The notes beneath the pieces are model-generated. The model had not been told where the DNA came from. It ran no database searches and was given only the letters and a program-made list of their open reading frames with translations. A DNA stretch of 64,000 nt from Camelimonas fluminis. GTDB lineage: Bacteria; Pseudomonadota; Alphaproteobacteria; Rhizobiales; Beijerinckiaceae. Both the position numbers and the translations under genes were made by a program. The stretch covers positions 1 through 64,000 of the forward strand of contig NZ_BNCG01000008.1 of NCBI RefSeq assembly GCF_014656355.1, in the 5' to 3' direction. Positions 45,217-54,642 of the stretch are shown in pieces (the stretch's first letter is position 1; each line of letters opens with the position of its first letter).

Positions 45217-46719
45217 TCACGCCTCCACCCAGCCGAAGGAGCGCTCCACCGCCCTGGTCCACCGGCCAAGCAGGCGCGTCCGCTCCTCCGCCGGCATATG
45301 CGGCCGGAACACCCGGTCGGCGCGCCAGTTGGCGGCGATGTCCGCCGGCGCGCGCCAGAAGCCGACCGCCAGACCGGCCGCGTAGGCAGCTCCCAACGCC
45401 GTCGTTTCTGTGACGGTGGGGAGCACCACCTCGGCGCCCAGCAGGTCGGCCTGGAACTGCATCAGCAGTTCATTCGCCACCATGCCGCCGTCGGCGCGCA
45501 GCGAAGTAACGGCGAGACCGGAATCCTCGCGCATCGCCTGCAGCACCTCCCAGGTCTGAAAGGCCGTGGCCTCCAGCGCCGCCCGCGCCAGATGCCCCTT
45601 GCCGGCGAACCGGGTCAGGCCAGCGATCACGCCGCGCGCGTCCTCGCGCCAGTGTGGCGCGTAGAGACCGGAAAAGGCCGGAACGAAATAAACGTCGCCG
45701 TTGTCGGGCACGCTGCGGGCCAGCGCCTCGACCTCCTCGCTGCGATTGATCAACCCAAGATTGTCGCGCAACCATTGCACGAGGGCGCCGGTGACAGCGA
45801 TCGAGCCCTCCAGCGCATAGACCGGCGGCTCCTCGCCAAGCCGGTAAGCCACCGTGGTCAACAGCCCCGAGCGGGACTGCACCGGCTGCCCGCCGGTGTT
45901 CATCAGCATGAAACAGCCGGTGCCATAGGTGTTTTTGATATCGCCGGGCGCGAGGCACGCCTGCCCGAACAACGCCGCCTGCTGATCGCCCAGGATGCCG
46001 GCCAGCGGGATGTCGCGCAGCTCGGGGATATGGGCTTCCGCATACACGGCGCTGGACGAGACGATGCGCGGAAGCACCGCCGCCGGAATATCGAACAGGC
46101 GCAGGATGTCCGGGTCCCAGTCCAGCGTCGCAAGGTTCATCAGCTGGGTGCGGCTGGCGTTGGTCACATCGGTGACATGCAGCCCGCCCCCGGGGCCGCC
46201 AGTCAGTCGCCACATCAACCAGGCGTCAATGTTGCCGAACAGCAGGTCGCCAGCCTGCGCCCGCGCCCGGGCGCCGGGAACATGATCCAGCAGCCAGCGC
46301 AACTTGAGGCCGGAAAAATAGCTGGCGAGCGGGAGCCCTGTCTGGGCCCGCAGCCGGTCCTTGCCGCCATCACGACCATAGGCGGCGACGAGTTCATTGA
46401 CGCGCGTGTCCTGCCAGACCAAGGCGTTATGCACCGGCTCGCCGGTGTGACGATCCCACAGGACGGTGGTTTCGCGCTGGTTGGTGATGCCGACCGCGGC
46501 GAGCTGGTGCAGACTGACGCCCGCCGCGACCAGACCATCGGTGATGACGGCGCGGGTATTGCGCCAGATCTCCAGCGGATCGTGCTCGACCATTCCCGGG
46601 CCGGGGTAAATCTGCTCATGTTCGCGCTGCGCCACGCCGACAACGCCGCCGTCCCGGTCGAACACGATGAAACGGCTGCTGGTGGTGCCCTGATCGATGG
46701 CGCCCACATAGTCTCGCAT
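45217..46719 (-). CDS. glpK: Glycerol kinase
   Basis: 500 aa, FGGY family. Phosphorylates glycerol to sn-glycerol-3-phosphate with ATP. Signature segments are [18 protein letters not shown] at the start, [55 protein letters not shown] (ATP and Mg binding), and [20 protein letters not shown] near residue 400. Length is standard. It lies just downstream of glpD on the same strand, about 120 bp apart, forming a glycerol-use unit. No GlpF channel or GlpR repressor is visible here. Confidence 0.96.
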   Translation of the reverse strand: MRDYVGAIDQGTTSSRFIVFDRDGGVVGVAQREHEQIYPGPGMVEHDPLEIWRNTRAVITDGLVAAGVSLHQLAAVGITNQRETTVLWDRHTGEPVHNALVWQDTRVNELVAAYGRDGGKDRLRAQTGLPLASYFSGLKLRWLLDHVPGARARAQAGDLLFGNIDAWLMWRLTGGPGGGLHVTDVTNASRTQLMNLATLDWDPDILRLFDIPAAVLPRIVSSSAVYAEAHIPELRDIPLAGILGDQQAALFGQACLAPGDIKNTYGTGCFMLMNTGGQPVQSRSGLLTTVAYRLGEEPPVYALEGSIAVTGALVQWLRDNLGLINRSEEVEALARSVPDNGDVYFVPAFSGLYAPHWREDARGVIAGLTRFAGKGHLARAALEATAFQTWEVLQAMREDSGLAVTSLRADGGMVANELLMQFQADLLGAEVVLPTVTETTALGAAYAAGLAVGFWRAPADIAANWRADRVFRPHMPAEERTRLLGRWTRAVERSFGWVEA

Positions 46720-46841
46720 GACGGCTGTCCCCTTCCCCGCTGGCTACCCGCGCCAAAACATTTTCGAGAAAAGGGGATTCCACCCCTCGCGCAGAAAATG
46801 CCTGAAATCAAAACGATGGAGCAATGCCAGCAAACCGGATT

Positions 46842-48389
46842 TCACCGGCAATGCTCCAGATAGGCCCTGAGACGCTCCTTGCCTTCCTCTCGCATGGAAA
46901 GCCCCAGACGGGTGCGGCGCCACAGGATGTCGTCCACTGTCCGCGCCCATTCCCTGGCGATGAGATAATCAACCTCCGCCGCGTGCAAACCCGCGCCGAA
47001 GTGCTCCCCAAAATCGGCCAGTTCACCGCGTCCCGCGAGGATGAGGTCCATGCGCGTCCCGTAAGCGCGCGCCATCCGCGCCACCATCGGCGGCGGCGCA
47101 AAGGCATAGCGCGCCTGCTGGCGGCGGATGAATGCGCCCAGCCTGTCCTCGCCGGGCGCCGGGGCGTCGAGGTCGCCGCCTGGCAGAGGCGCTGCTGCCG
47201 TCCAGGGCGCGCCCATCCCCGGCAGCCATGGCGCGAGTTTTTCAAGAGCGTGCTCGGCGAGCCGCCGGTAGGTGGTGATCTTGCCGCCAAAAACCGACAG
47301 CACAGGCGGCGCATCAGGGGCGCCGTCGACCGCCAGCACGTAGTCGCGCGTCACCGCGCTGGCGCTTGCCGCCGCGTCGTCATAAAGCGGGCGCACGCCG
47401 GAGAAACTGGCGACCACGTCCTGGGGACGCACCGGCCGTTTGAAGTATTCACTGACGCAGGCGCAGAGATAGGCGATTTCGCCAGAAGAGATTTCGACCG
47501 TGGCCGGGTCGCCTGAAAACGGTTCATCCGTCGTGCCGATCATGGTCAGCCCGCTCCGCCACGGTATGGCGAAGACGATCCGGCCGTCGCCGTTCTGGAA
47601 AATGTAAGCGTGATCGCCCTCATAGAGGGCGGGAACCGCGATATGGCTGCCCTTGACCAGGCGCAGATGCTCCGGCCCGGCGACGCCGACGGCCTCATGC
47701 AACACGGAAGCGACCCATGGACCAGCCGCGTTGACGAGCGTGCGCGCCCTTACGCTGAAGCGCTCCCCGTCAGCGCGCGCCAGTTGCGCCTCCCAGCCGT
47801 CGCTGCGCCGCGTCGCCCCTGCAAGGCGAACGCCGGTCCAGATGCTGGCTCCGCGCTCCGCCGCGTCAACCGCGTTGAGAACAACCAGCCGGCTGTCATC
47901 AACGGCGCAGTCGTAATAGGTAAATCCCCTGTCGAACCGCTCCTGCAACGGCGCGCCTTCCGGGCTCGCCCTGAGGCGAACGCCGCGCGCGCCAGGCAGG
48001 CTGCTGCGTCCGCCCAGATGATCATAGATGAACAGACCGGCGCGGATCAGCCAGGCGGGCCGCAGTCCTGGTTCATGCGGCAGCACGAAGCGCAGCGGCT
48101 GGATGATGTGCGGTGCGATCGCCAGCAGCCGCTCGCGCTCCTGCAACGCCTCCCGCACAAGGCGAAACGCATAATATTCAAGATAACGCAGCCCGCCATG
48201 AATCAGCTTGGTGCTGGCCGATGACGTCCACGCGGCCAGATCATCCTGCTCGACAAGCGCGACGCGCAGGCCGCGACCGGCGGCATCCCGGGCGACGCCG
48301 CACCCGTTGACGCCGCCGCCGACGATCAGGACATCAAAAACGCCGTCATCGCCGTCTGGCGCCGCGCGCTGTTCCACCACCTGCGCCAT
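46842..48389 (-). CDS. glpD: Aerobic glycerol-3-phosphate dehydrogenase
   Basis: 515 aa membrane-associated flavoenzyme that oxidises sn-glycerol-3-phosphate to dihydroxyacetone phosphate and feeds electrons to quinone. FAD motif VLIVGGGVNGCGVARDAAGR (about 19-38) and the family segments SSASTKLIHGGLRYLE, YDCAVDDSRLV, ALVNAAGPWV-like (LVNAAGPWVASV) and TIGTTDEPFSGDP-like (MIGTTDEPF) are present. The C-terminal domain (about 390-510) is complete. It precedes glpK in the same direction, giving the two-step pathway from glycerol to a glycolytic intermediate. No regulator was found beside it. Confidence 0.96.
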   Translation of the reverse strand: MAQVVEQRAAPDGDDGVFDVLIVGGGVNGCGVARDAAGRGLRVALVEQDDLAAWTSSASTKLIHGGLRYLEYYAFRLVREALQERERLLAIAPHIIQPLRFVLPHEPGLRPAWLIRAGLFIYDHLGGRSSLPGARGVRLRASPEGAPLQERFDRGFTYYDCAVDDSRLVVLNAVDAAERGASIWTGVRLAGATRRSDGWEAQLARADGERFSVRARTLVNAAGPWVASVLHEAVGVAGPEHLRLVKGSHIAVPALYEGDHAYIFQNGDGRIVFAIPWRSGLTMIGTTDEPFSGDPATVEISSGEIAYLCACVSEYFKRPVRPQDVVASFSGVRPLYDDAAASASAVTRDYVLAVDGAPDAPPVLSVFGGKITTYRRLAEHALEKLAPWLPGMGAPWTAAAPLPGGDLDAPAPGEDRLGAFIRRQQARYAFAPPPMVARMARAYGTRMDLILAGRGELADFGEHFGAGLHAAEVDYLIAREWARTVDDILWRRTRLGLSMREEGKERLRAYLEHCR

Positions 48390-48561
48390 ACGCCCCGCCG
48401 GACACCCTGGAGCAAAATTCCTGTTCAGCCCGAACGAATTTGCCGCCGGTTACGCGAGGCCAGCAAGGAATACCGGCCTCCACACACGTCCCCGAGGTTA
48501 TACGCGCGCTTTTTAGCTGGCAATGACCCGGGAAACCGTTGTCCAGCGGACGGAACCGCTG

Positions 48562-49392
48562 TCACTCTTCACGCAACTCTGGATAAACCTCTGGAAAATC
48601 TGAAAGACTGTGATCGGACACGCCAGGCGGCCTGATGAAACGGAGGTTATGCTCCGCCCCGACCAGGGACAGGATGACATAGCCGGTCTGTTTCTCACCG
48701 ATCCGTTCCTGCATGTGGTCCGGAATCACGAACGCCACGGCTGGCGTCCAGAGATGGTCGACGCCAGCGATCGGTTTCCGGCGGCGCTGATGTACGTGGC
48801 CGGACGCAACCAGGCGCACATCCGTCCCGGCGAACAGCTCCAGCAGCCGGTCGCGGGCGGCGGGCAGCGCGTAACGGGGGTGAACGGGCGTATCGGCCGG
48901 GCTTTCCAGAACCAGCGGCTTGTGCAGGAACAGCACGACCGGTTCGTCCGTGGCCGCTTCGGCGGTCGCCCAGGCGAATTGCGCCGCTTCATCCGGGGTT
49001 CCACTGCCGAACAACTGGGCGTTCAGCCCCAGCAACCGCCAGCCGTTCACCGCCACGGACCAGTAGTCGGCTCCGAAAACCGCGCGATACTGGTCCAGCC
49101 GGCGCGGGTCGAACTGCGTTTCTGCGGCCCTGTTCGCCTCGCCAGACAGGGGATTGTCGCCAATATCATGGTTGCCGGGCAGGAACAGGACTGGGGCCGG
49201 GGCGTGGGCGAACAGTGCTTTTGCCTGCCCGAACTCGGCCGGATCGCGAATGCCGTCCGCCGTTATGTCGCCAAGATGGATAATCAGGTCGCATTGCTCG
49301 CGCCGGATATCATCCAGCGTAGCGCGCAGGTTATCGGTGAAGGCGACCGCGCGATCGGCGACGTGCGTGTCGGATATCAAGGCGAGCTTCAT
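48562..49392 (-). CDS. Calcineurin-like metallophosphoesterase
   Basis: 276 aa. The dinuclear metal site motifs are in order: ISDTHVAD (DxH, about 6-13), HLGDITADG (GDxxxxG), LPGNHDIGD (GNHD), LHKPL (His) and ASGHVHQR (GHxH). It belongs to the class III cyclic phosphodiesterase/CpdA-like or general Icc-type phosphoesterases. The substrate could be a cyclic nucleotide, a phosphodiester or a glycerophosphodiester; its position after the glp genes may hint at the last, but that is inference. The ATG at 49392 was chosen for AGGAGGGG upstream and because the motif follows directly. Confidence 0.88.
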   Translation of the reverse strand: MKLALISDTHVADRAVAFTDNLRATLDDIRREQCDLIIHLGDITADGIRDPAEFGQAKALFAHAPAPVLFLPGNHDIGDNPLSGEANRAAETQFDPRRLDQYRAVFGADYWSVAVNGWRLLGLNAQLFGSGTPDEAAQFAWATAEAATDEPVVLFLHKPLVLESPADTPVHPRYALPAARDRLLELFAGTDVRLVASGHVHQRRRKPIAGVDHLWTPAVAFVIPDHMQERIGEKQTGYVILSLVGAEHNLRFIRPPGVSDHSLSDFPEVYPELREE

Positions 49393-49746
49393 GACGGATC
49401 CCCCTCCTGGCGCCACCGGACCAACCGTGGTTTGCCGGGCGCGGGAAAAGCGCGCCGCCAGAACGGACGCTACGTTCCGCCGACGTCAGTCAGAGCACCG
49501 GAAGCGCATTCCGGCAAACCGGGCGTCACCGGCATGGCTCTGGCGCTGCCATAATCTGCCCGCTGCTGACGACCGTTTTGCGAAGGCTGCGCAAAATCCG
49601 TCCTGCCCCGGCAAAACGCCGGATCGGCCCTCCCGGAGCCCCGATGCGGGTATCCTGGCGGACGATCTGGGGCTGGCGCCGCCAGCCAAATGGTTTCGCA
49701 TGAAGGCGCGGGCCAGGGCTGGCGACCCTGGCGCCGGTTGCCCCCC

Positions 49747-50733
49747 TCAGGCGTCGAGCCGCACGCCCGCCTCGGCCAGCGCCGCCGGCACAGCCGGGTT
49801 CTGCGCCGCCTGGGCGTACTTCTTGCCCAGCGCCGCCAGCGAACGGGCGTGATACTTCTGGGTTTCCTGCGAGAACGGCCCATCCGGCAGTTGCACGGAG
49901 AATGTCGCCGCGCCGGCGGCAACGGCGGCGGCGTTGGCCCGGGTCCACGGCAGGAACACGGCGGCGACTTCATCGCGCAACAACGGCGTCAGCGTCGCCT
50001 TCAGGCTATCCCAGTTTTCAAAGGCTCCCTCGGCCTTTGGATCAAGCATCCTGGCGATCCAGGCCAGCGTGTTCGGCGCGGTTTCCCGCATGATCGCGCC
50101 CGGGGTCGGGTCGGTGGAGCATTCGTACAACTGGGCGAACAGGCCGAAATCGCCAAACGCCGGCCGGGCGCCAAACAGATAGGGCCGGCTGGCGAGGTGC
50201 CGCTCAAGAATGGCGAGAACCCGGGCCAGACCGGCCTCGATCAACGCAGCGGTGGCGTCCGACGAGCCAACGAACGACAGGCGCGACACCATGCGCTCCT
50301 TGACCCCGGCCACCGCCTTGTCCTTCGCCGCGCCGGCAAGGTCGGGCATGGAGCCGGAGACGATGCGCTCGGCGCCCGACTGGGCGTCGACGTCGCGGCG
50401 CCAGCGGTAGTGGAACATGGGCTTGTTGCCCCATTCGTCGCCATACTCCTCCACCAGCGCCGACACGAAGGCGGTGACCGGATCGTCGGGATGGATCGAC
50501 GGCTGCGGATGCTGCGCTTCCAGCGCCTCGATGATCGGCGTGGAATCCTGCAGGCCCTGCCCTTCCGGCGTGATCAGCAGCGGAATGAGCGGCAGTTTGG
50601 CGTATTTCTGGAACTCGTCCTGGCTGGCTGGCCCGCGATTGATCCACGCGTGCGGCAGCTGCTTGTAGCGCAGGTACGAACGCACTTTCACCGAATAGGG
50701 CGACAGCTCAGCCCCGATGAGACGATAGCCCAT
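49747..50733 (-). CDS. Glutathione S-transferase-like protein
   Basis: About 328 aa. An N-terminal thioredoxin-like domain begins YRLIGAELSPYSVKVRSYLR and continues KLPLIPLLITPEGQGLQDST followed by PIIEALE, the GST G-site layout with Ser/Tyr in place of a CxxC. A C-terminal helical domain has RPYLFGARPAFGDFGLFAQL, the classic N-capping motif region. It is about 100 residues longer than ordinary GSTs. The ATG at 50733 has GGGGGA just upstream; an ATG at 50745 and a TTG overlapping the previous stop are alternatives. It follows a hydroxyacid dehydrogenase in the same direction, probably co-transcribed. Substrate unknown. Confidence 0.82.
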   Translation of the reverse strand: MGYRLIGAELSPYSVKVRSYLRYKQLPHAWINRGPASQDEFQKYAKLPLIPLLITPEGQGLQDSTPIIEALEAQHPQPSIHPDDPVTAFVSALVEEYGDEWGNKPMFHYRWRRDVDAQSGAERIVSGSMPDLAGAAKDKAVAGVKERMVSRLSFVGSSDATAALIEAGLARVLAILERHLASRPYLFGARPAFGDFGLFAQLYECSTDPTPGAIMRETAPNTLAWIARMLDPKAEGAFENWDSLKATLTPLLRDEVAAVFLPWTRANAAAVAAGAATFSVQLPDGPFSQETQKYHARSLAALGKKYAQAAQNPAVPAALAEAGVRLDA

Positions 50734-50774
50734 ATGTTCCCCCATTGATCCCGGCGTTCGCGCCGGTGTGTCGT

Positions 50775-51743
50775 TCAATAAGCCGCGCCGGCCACCACCA
50801 CGTCCTGTGGTTGCCCGCCCGACGCAAAGACGCGGATATTGGCGGCCGCCTTCTCGCCCAGCCGCACCTGCGTGTCGGAATCGGCCCAGGAAATATGCGG
50901 GGTCAGACGAATTTTCGGGTGGCTGTAGAAAACGTGACCGGCCGGCAGCGGCTCCGGCTCGGTGACATCGAGCGTGGCGAAGCCGACCGGGCCGTGATCA
51001 AGCGCCTCCAGCAGAGCCTCCTGGTCCACGAGGCCGCCGCGCGAAATATTGATCAGGTGCAGGCCAGGCTTCGCCGCCATCAGCGCCTCGCGACTGACAA
51101 TGCCGCGACTTTCCGGCGTCAGCGGCAGCGCCAGCACCAGATGGTCGCAGGTGGCCGCCAGCCCGGCGACGGAGTCTGCTGGCTCCACCCCGTCCATGGC
51201 GACGCCGCCGCGCCGGCGCAGGGCGCTCACCTTCATGCCGAAGGCGCGGGCGCGGGTCGCCACTGCCTCGCCAATGGCCCCGTAGCCGACAAGACCAAGG
51301 CGCGCGCCATAGAGGCCGCCAAGCCGGCGCGCCTTCCACTGCTCCGGCCCGGTCACGGCCAGGCGGTCGAATTCCTTGGCGACGGTCAACATCGCCGCCA
51401 GGACATATTCACTGATCGGCGGGGCGGCGACGCCACGGCTGGTGGCCACCACCGGGCCATTGAACATCCAGGCCGGATAGCCGTCGATGCCGGCCGAGCC
51501 GAGCTGGATGAAGCGCACGTTGCCTGGCCAGCCGGCAGGCTGGTCGGCCGGCGCGCCCACCCAGCATTTTGGCTGGGTGACCACGACGTTCACATCCGGA
51601 TCCACCAGCCATGGCGGCGTCTGCTGGTCATGCACCCGAACGTCAAGCCCCGACGCGCGCAGGATGCCGGCGAACGCGCTGCCCAGCTGGCAGGCAATGA
51701 CGGTGGGAGCCGCCCCGACCGGGGCGCTGGCGGCGCTGTTCAT
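50775..51743 (-). CDS. D-isomer specific 2-hydroxyacid dehydrogenase
   Basis: 322 aa. Reduces a 2-keto acid to a D-2-hydroxy acid, or the reverse, with NAD(P)H. The dinucleotide motif LGLVGYGAIGEAVATRA lies mid-protein. The catalytic residues are in INISRGGLVDQEALLEAL (Arg), DVTEPEPLPAG (Glu) and LTPHISWAD (His). It is compatible with glyoxylate/hydroxypyruvate reductase-type enzymes, and a glycerate kinase lies 7 kb away, but the substrate is not certain. It is read with the biotinyl carrier protein upstream and the GST-like gene downstream. Confidence 0.9.
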   Translation of the reverse strand: MNSAASAPVGAAPTVIACQLGSAFAGILRASGLDVRVHDQQTPPWLVDPDVNVVVTQPKCWVGAPADQPAGWPGNVRFIQLGSAGIDGYPAWMFNGPVVATSRGVAAPPISEYVLAAMLTVAKEFDRLAVTGPEQWKARRLGGLYGARLGLVGYGAIGEAVATRARAFGMKVSALRRRGGVAMDGVEPADSVAGLAATCDHLVLALPLTPESRGIVSREALMAAKPGLHLINISRGGLVDQEALLEALDHGPVGFATLDVTEPEPLPAGHVFYSHPKIRLTPHISWADSDTQVRLGEKAAANIRVFASGGQPQDVVVAGAAY

Positions 51744-51772
51744 GCTGGCGTGTCCCGGCGGGGTGGGGCGGA

Positions 51773-51997
51773 TCAGGCGGTTTCGATGATGGCGATGACG
51801 TCGCCTTCTTCGACCGGTTGCTCGATGGCAACGCGGATTTCCTTCACTACGCCGGCCTTTGGCGCCTCGACGGCGATTTCCATCTTCATGGCTTCGAGAA
51901 TGACGACCGCATCGCCCTCCTCAACGCGCTGGCCTGCCTCGGCGGCGATCTGGAACACGCGACCGGAAATTTCGCTCTTGGCCTCAACGCTGCTCAT
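51773..51997 (-). CDS. Free-standing biotinyl/lipoyl carrier protein
   Basis: A 74-aa biotinyl domain. The biotin acceptor Lys is in ILEAMKMEIAVEAP (EAMKME), and the fold begins SEISGRVFQIAAEAGQRVEEGD and ends EEGDVIAIIE. ATG 51997 is preceded by GGAGGAA at eight bases. Such tiny carriers act with separate biotin carboxylase and carboxyltransferase subunits, or in urea or acyl-CoA carboxylases. None of these is encoded beside it. The next upstream gene on the strand is an acyl-CoA dehydrogenase, which fits branched-chain or propionyl-CoA metabolism. Confidence 0.9.
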   Translation of the reverse strand: MSSVEAKSEISGRVFQIAAEAGQRVEEGDAVVILEAMKMEIAVEAPKAGVVKEIRVAIEQPVEEGDVIAIIETA

Positions 51998-52207
51998 CTG
52001 GGTGCTTCCTCCTGCATGCGCCCTGCTCCGGGCGTCGTTATGTTGCGTCGGCATTTGAAACGTCCCGCAGCGAAATCGCAAGGCCGCGGGACGCAGGCGT
52101 CAGGGAAACGGGGCTGCGGCCCGTGCAGGACTGCCAGCCGCAATCCGTTTCGCCGAAGCTGTCTTTGGGGGCGCCCGTCAGATGACGCGGCGCCTCCTGT
52201 TCTGGCC

Positions 52208-53428
52208 TCAGGGCGCCAGCTCGCCAGCAGCGATGCGCTTGCCCAGGGCCCAGCGATGCACCTCGGACGGACCATCGTAGATACGGAACGAACGCACGTC
52301 GCGGAAGATGCGCTCCACCATGGTGTCGCGGGTCACGCCAAGGCCGCCGAGAATCTGCATGGAGCGGTCTGCGACGCGATAGATGGCTTCCGAACAGATC
52401 ACCTTGGCCATCGAGCTTTCATTGCCGCCCTGGGCGCCCTGGTCGAGCAGCCATGCGGCGTGCAGGACGGTGAGGCGCGCCACATGGATGTCCATGAGGT
52501 TGTCGGCCAGCATGAACGACACGCCCTCGTGCTCCGCAAGCGGCTTGCCGAAAGCGGTGCGCTTGCGGGCGTAGTCGGCGGCGATGTCGTGGGCGCGCAT
52601 GGCCGAGCCCAGCCAGCGCATGCAGTGGGTGAGACGCGCCGGAGCCAGACGCACCTGGGCGTAACGCAGGCCCTGGCCCGGCTCGCCGAGGATGGCGCTG
52701 GAGGGCACGCGCAGATTGTCGAAGCGGACGACGGCGTGACCGCCGGCGAAGCTGCAATCCAGCGAGTCGAGCGCGCGCTCGATGATAATGCCTGGCGCGT
52801 TCATCGGGCTGAGGAACATGGTGGGACGACCGTCGCCCTCACCGCCCTCGATCTTGGCCATGATGATGGCGAACTCGGCGCCTTCTGCGCCGGTGATCAG
52901 CCACTTCAGGCCGCTGATGAGGAAATCGTCGCCGTCGCGCTTCGCCACGGCGGCGAGCTGGCGCGGATCGGAGCCGGCGCCCGGGGCCGGTTCGGTCATG
53001 CAGAAGCAGGAGCGGGCGACGCCGCTGGCCAGCGGCTTCAGATAACGCTCGCGCTGCTCCGGATTGGCGACCAGCTCCAGCAGATGGATATTGCCCTCGT
53101 CCGGCGCGGCGCAATGCAGGGCGACGGGGCCGAGCATTGAATAGCCAGCGGCGATGAAGGTGATGGCGCGGCCGACATGGCCCAGGCCAAGGCCGCCAAA
53201 CTCGACCGGGGAATGCGGACCGAATACGCCGGCCTGCCTGGCCAGCGCCACAAGTTCGCGGCGCATCTCGTCTGACGGCCCATGCGAGCCCCAGCGCGGA
53301 TCATTTTCATACGGAATGACCTTTTCGCGCACGAAGGCGCCGATCCGGTCAGCGAGATCGGTGAATTCCTGCGGAATGGCGAAACCAAACTGGCCGGCGA
53401 ACGGCGCGGCTCCGGCGGGTGCGGACAT
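52208..53428 (-). CDS. Acyl-CoA dehydrogenase
   Basis: 406 aa FAD enzyme oxidising acyl-CoA to 2-enoyl-CoA, passing electrons to ETF. N-terminal helical domain about 20-130, then CFCMTEPAPGAGSDPRQLAA (FAD-contact strand) and FLISGLKWLITGAEGAEF. In the C-terminal domain are RKRTAFGKPLAEHEGVSFML, QILGGLGVTRDTMVERIFRD, and RIYDGPSEVHRWALGKR with the Glu region. The last pattern is typical of the ACAD10/11-like group that acts on long or hydroxylated acyl-CoAs. The ATG at 53428 follows GGAGGAG. A strong terminator sits between it and the efflux operon upstream. Confidence 0.92.
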   Translation of the reverse strand: MSAPAGAAPFAGQFGFAIPQEFTDLADRIGAFVREKVIPYENDPRWGSHGPSDEMRRELVALARQAGVFGPHSPVEFGGLGLGHVGRAITFIAAGYSMLGPVALHCAAPDEGNIHLLELVANPEQRERYLKPLASGVARSCFCMTEPAPGAGSDPRQLAAVAKRDGDDFLISGLKWLITGAEGAEFAIIMAKIEGGEGDGRPTMFLSPMNAPGIIIERALDSLDCSFAGGHAVVRFDNLRVPSSAILGEPGQGLRYAQVRLAPARLTHCMRWLGSAMRAHDIAADYARKRTAFGKPLAEHEGVSFMLADNLMDIHVARLTVLHAAWLLDQGAQGGNESSMAKVICSEAIYRVADRSMQILGGLGVTRDTMVERIFRDVRSFRIYDGPSEVHRWALGKRIAAGELAP

Positions 53429-53485
53429 GAACGGCTCCTCCCTGGGACCTGACGGCATGTAAAGGCGTTGACGCAAGCAGACATG

Positions 53486-53520
53486 AAAAAGCCGGACAGG
53501 CAAGGCCTGACCGGCTTTTT
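53486..53520 (-). terminator. Rho-independent terminator of the efflux operon
   Basis: 15-base arms (53486-53500 and 53506-53520) with one mismatch: AAAAAGCCGG...CCGGCTTTTT outside and CAGG/CCTG inside. U-runs on both strands make it potentially bidirectional. It lies about 45 bp past the emrA-like stop. Confidence 0.88.
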
Positions 53521-53562
53521 CCGGCTTTTCCCATGGGCAATGCGCTGGAAATTTCTGGCGCC

Positions 53563-54642
53563 CTATCGCCCGGTCTCGGCCACCCGCGCCCCGGCGCCAT
53601 TTGTCCTCGTGGTGTCGACGCTCGCCACCACCGAGAGGCCCGATGTGAGACGCTCAAGCTGCGGCTGGTCCGGATCGATGAGTATCCGCACCGGCACGCG
53701 CTGGACGATCTTGGTAAAATTGCCGGTGGCGTTGTCAGTTTTCAACACGCTGAACTCGGATGCCGTGGCCGGAGAGAAACTGTCGATGCGCCCCTGGAAA
53801 CGAAGCCCGCCAAGAGCGTCGACGGTGAAGCTGGCCGGCTGGCCCGCCAGCATGTGGCGCACCTGGGTTTCCTTGAAGTTGGCCACCACCCAGACCTGGT
53901 CGGGCGCCAGCCCCATCAGTTGCGTGCCGGCGGCCACATACTGGCCGACGCGCGCGCCCACCTCGCCCACCCGGCCATCGGCGGGCGCAACGATGCGCGT
54001 GCTGTCGAGATCAAGGCGCGCCAGCTGCACGGCGGCTTCTGCGCCAGCGACGGCGGCCTCCAGCGACTGCCGGCTGATGCGGGTGGTTTCCTCATCCTGC
54101 CGGGCCACGTCCAAAGCCGCTTCACCCTGGCGAACGGCGGCGGCGGACTGGTCGAGGGCGGCGCGGGCGTCGTCCCGCTCCTTTTGCGAGGCAACGCCGC
54201 GCTGGACCAGGGCGCTGACCCGGTCCCAGCGCGCCTGGGCCGCCTTGAGGCCGGCCTGGCCGCTGGCGATCTGGGCGGCGGCGGCGCGCACCCGCGCCTC
54301 GGCCGTGGCCATCTTCTGCTTCCAGCCGTCGAGCGCCGCCTGCTGCACGGCTGCGTTCGACTGCGCCTGCTCCAGCCTGCGGCGGTAAATATCGGGGTCT
54401 ATGCGCGCCAGCTCCTGCCCCGCCTTCACCCGCTGGAAATCCTGGACCAGTACGGCGGTGACATAGCCGGAAATACGCGGCGACAGCATCGCCACCTTGC
54501 CGCGCACATAGGCGTTGTCGGTGGTTTCAACCGGACTGTGAAACGGCGGCAGCCCCCAGGCGTACAGCGCCAGAACGGCGCCGCTCACGCCGATGAAGAC
54601 AGCGATCCAGGACGCCAGGTGAGTTTTGAAGGCTGTCATCAT
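53563..54642 (-). CDS. emrA: EmrA/HlyD-family membrane fusion protein
   Basis: 359 aa. A single N-terminal membrane helix (about 10-30), then TTDNAYVRGKVAMLSPRISG, the EmrA barrel/lipoyl signature. A long coiled-coil hairpin (about 90-200, Ala/Gln/Glu/Arg-rich) and a second lipoyl half follow, with DSTRIVAPADGRVGEVGARV and DQVWVVANFKETQV. It spans the periplasm and links the MFS pump to an outer-membrane channel such as TolC. Its ATG overlaps the stop of the pump gene by four bases. The operon order is marR, pump, fusion protein. Confidence 0.92.
   Translation of the reverse strand: MMTAFKTHLASWIAVFIGVSGAVLALYAWGLPPFHSPVETTDNAYVRGKVAMLSPRISGYVTAVLVQDFQRVKAGQELARIDPDIYRRRLEQAQSNAAVQQAALDGWKQKMATAEARVRAAAAQIASGQAGLKAAQARWDRVSALVQRGVASQKERDDARAALDQSAAAVRQGEAALDVARQDEETTRISRQSLEAAVAGAEAAVQLARLDLDSTRIVAPADGRVGEVGARVGQYVAAGTQLMGLAPDQVWVVANFKETQVRHMLAGQPASFTVDALGGLRFQGRIDSFSPATASEFSVLKTDNATGNFTKIVQRVPVRILIDPDQPQLERLTSGLSVVASVDTTRTNGAGARVAETGR

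Noticed and set aside
45298-46863. 521-codon plus-strand frame opposite glycerol kinase
   Set aside because: Shadow of glpK; the composition is skewed and there is no family similarity.
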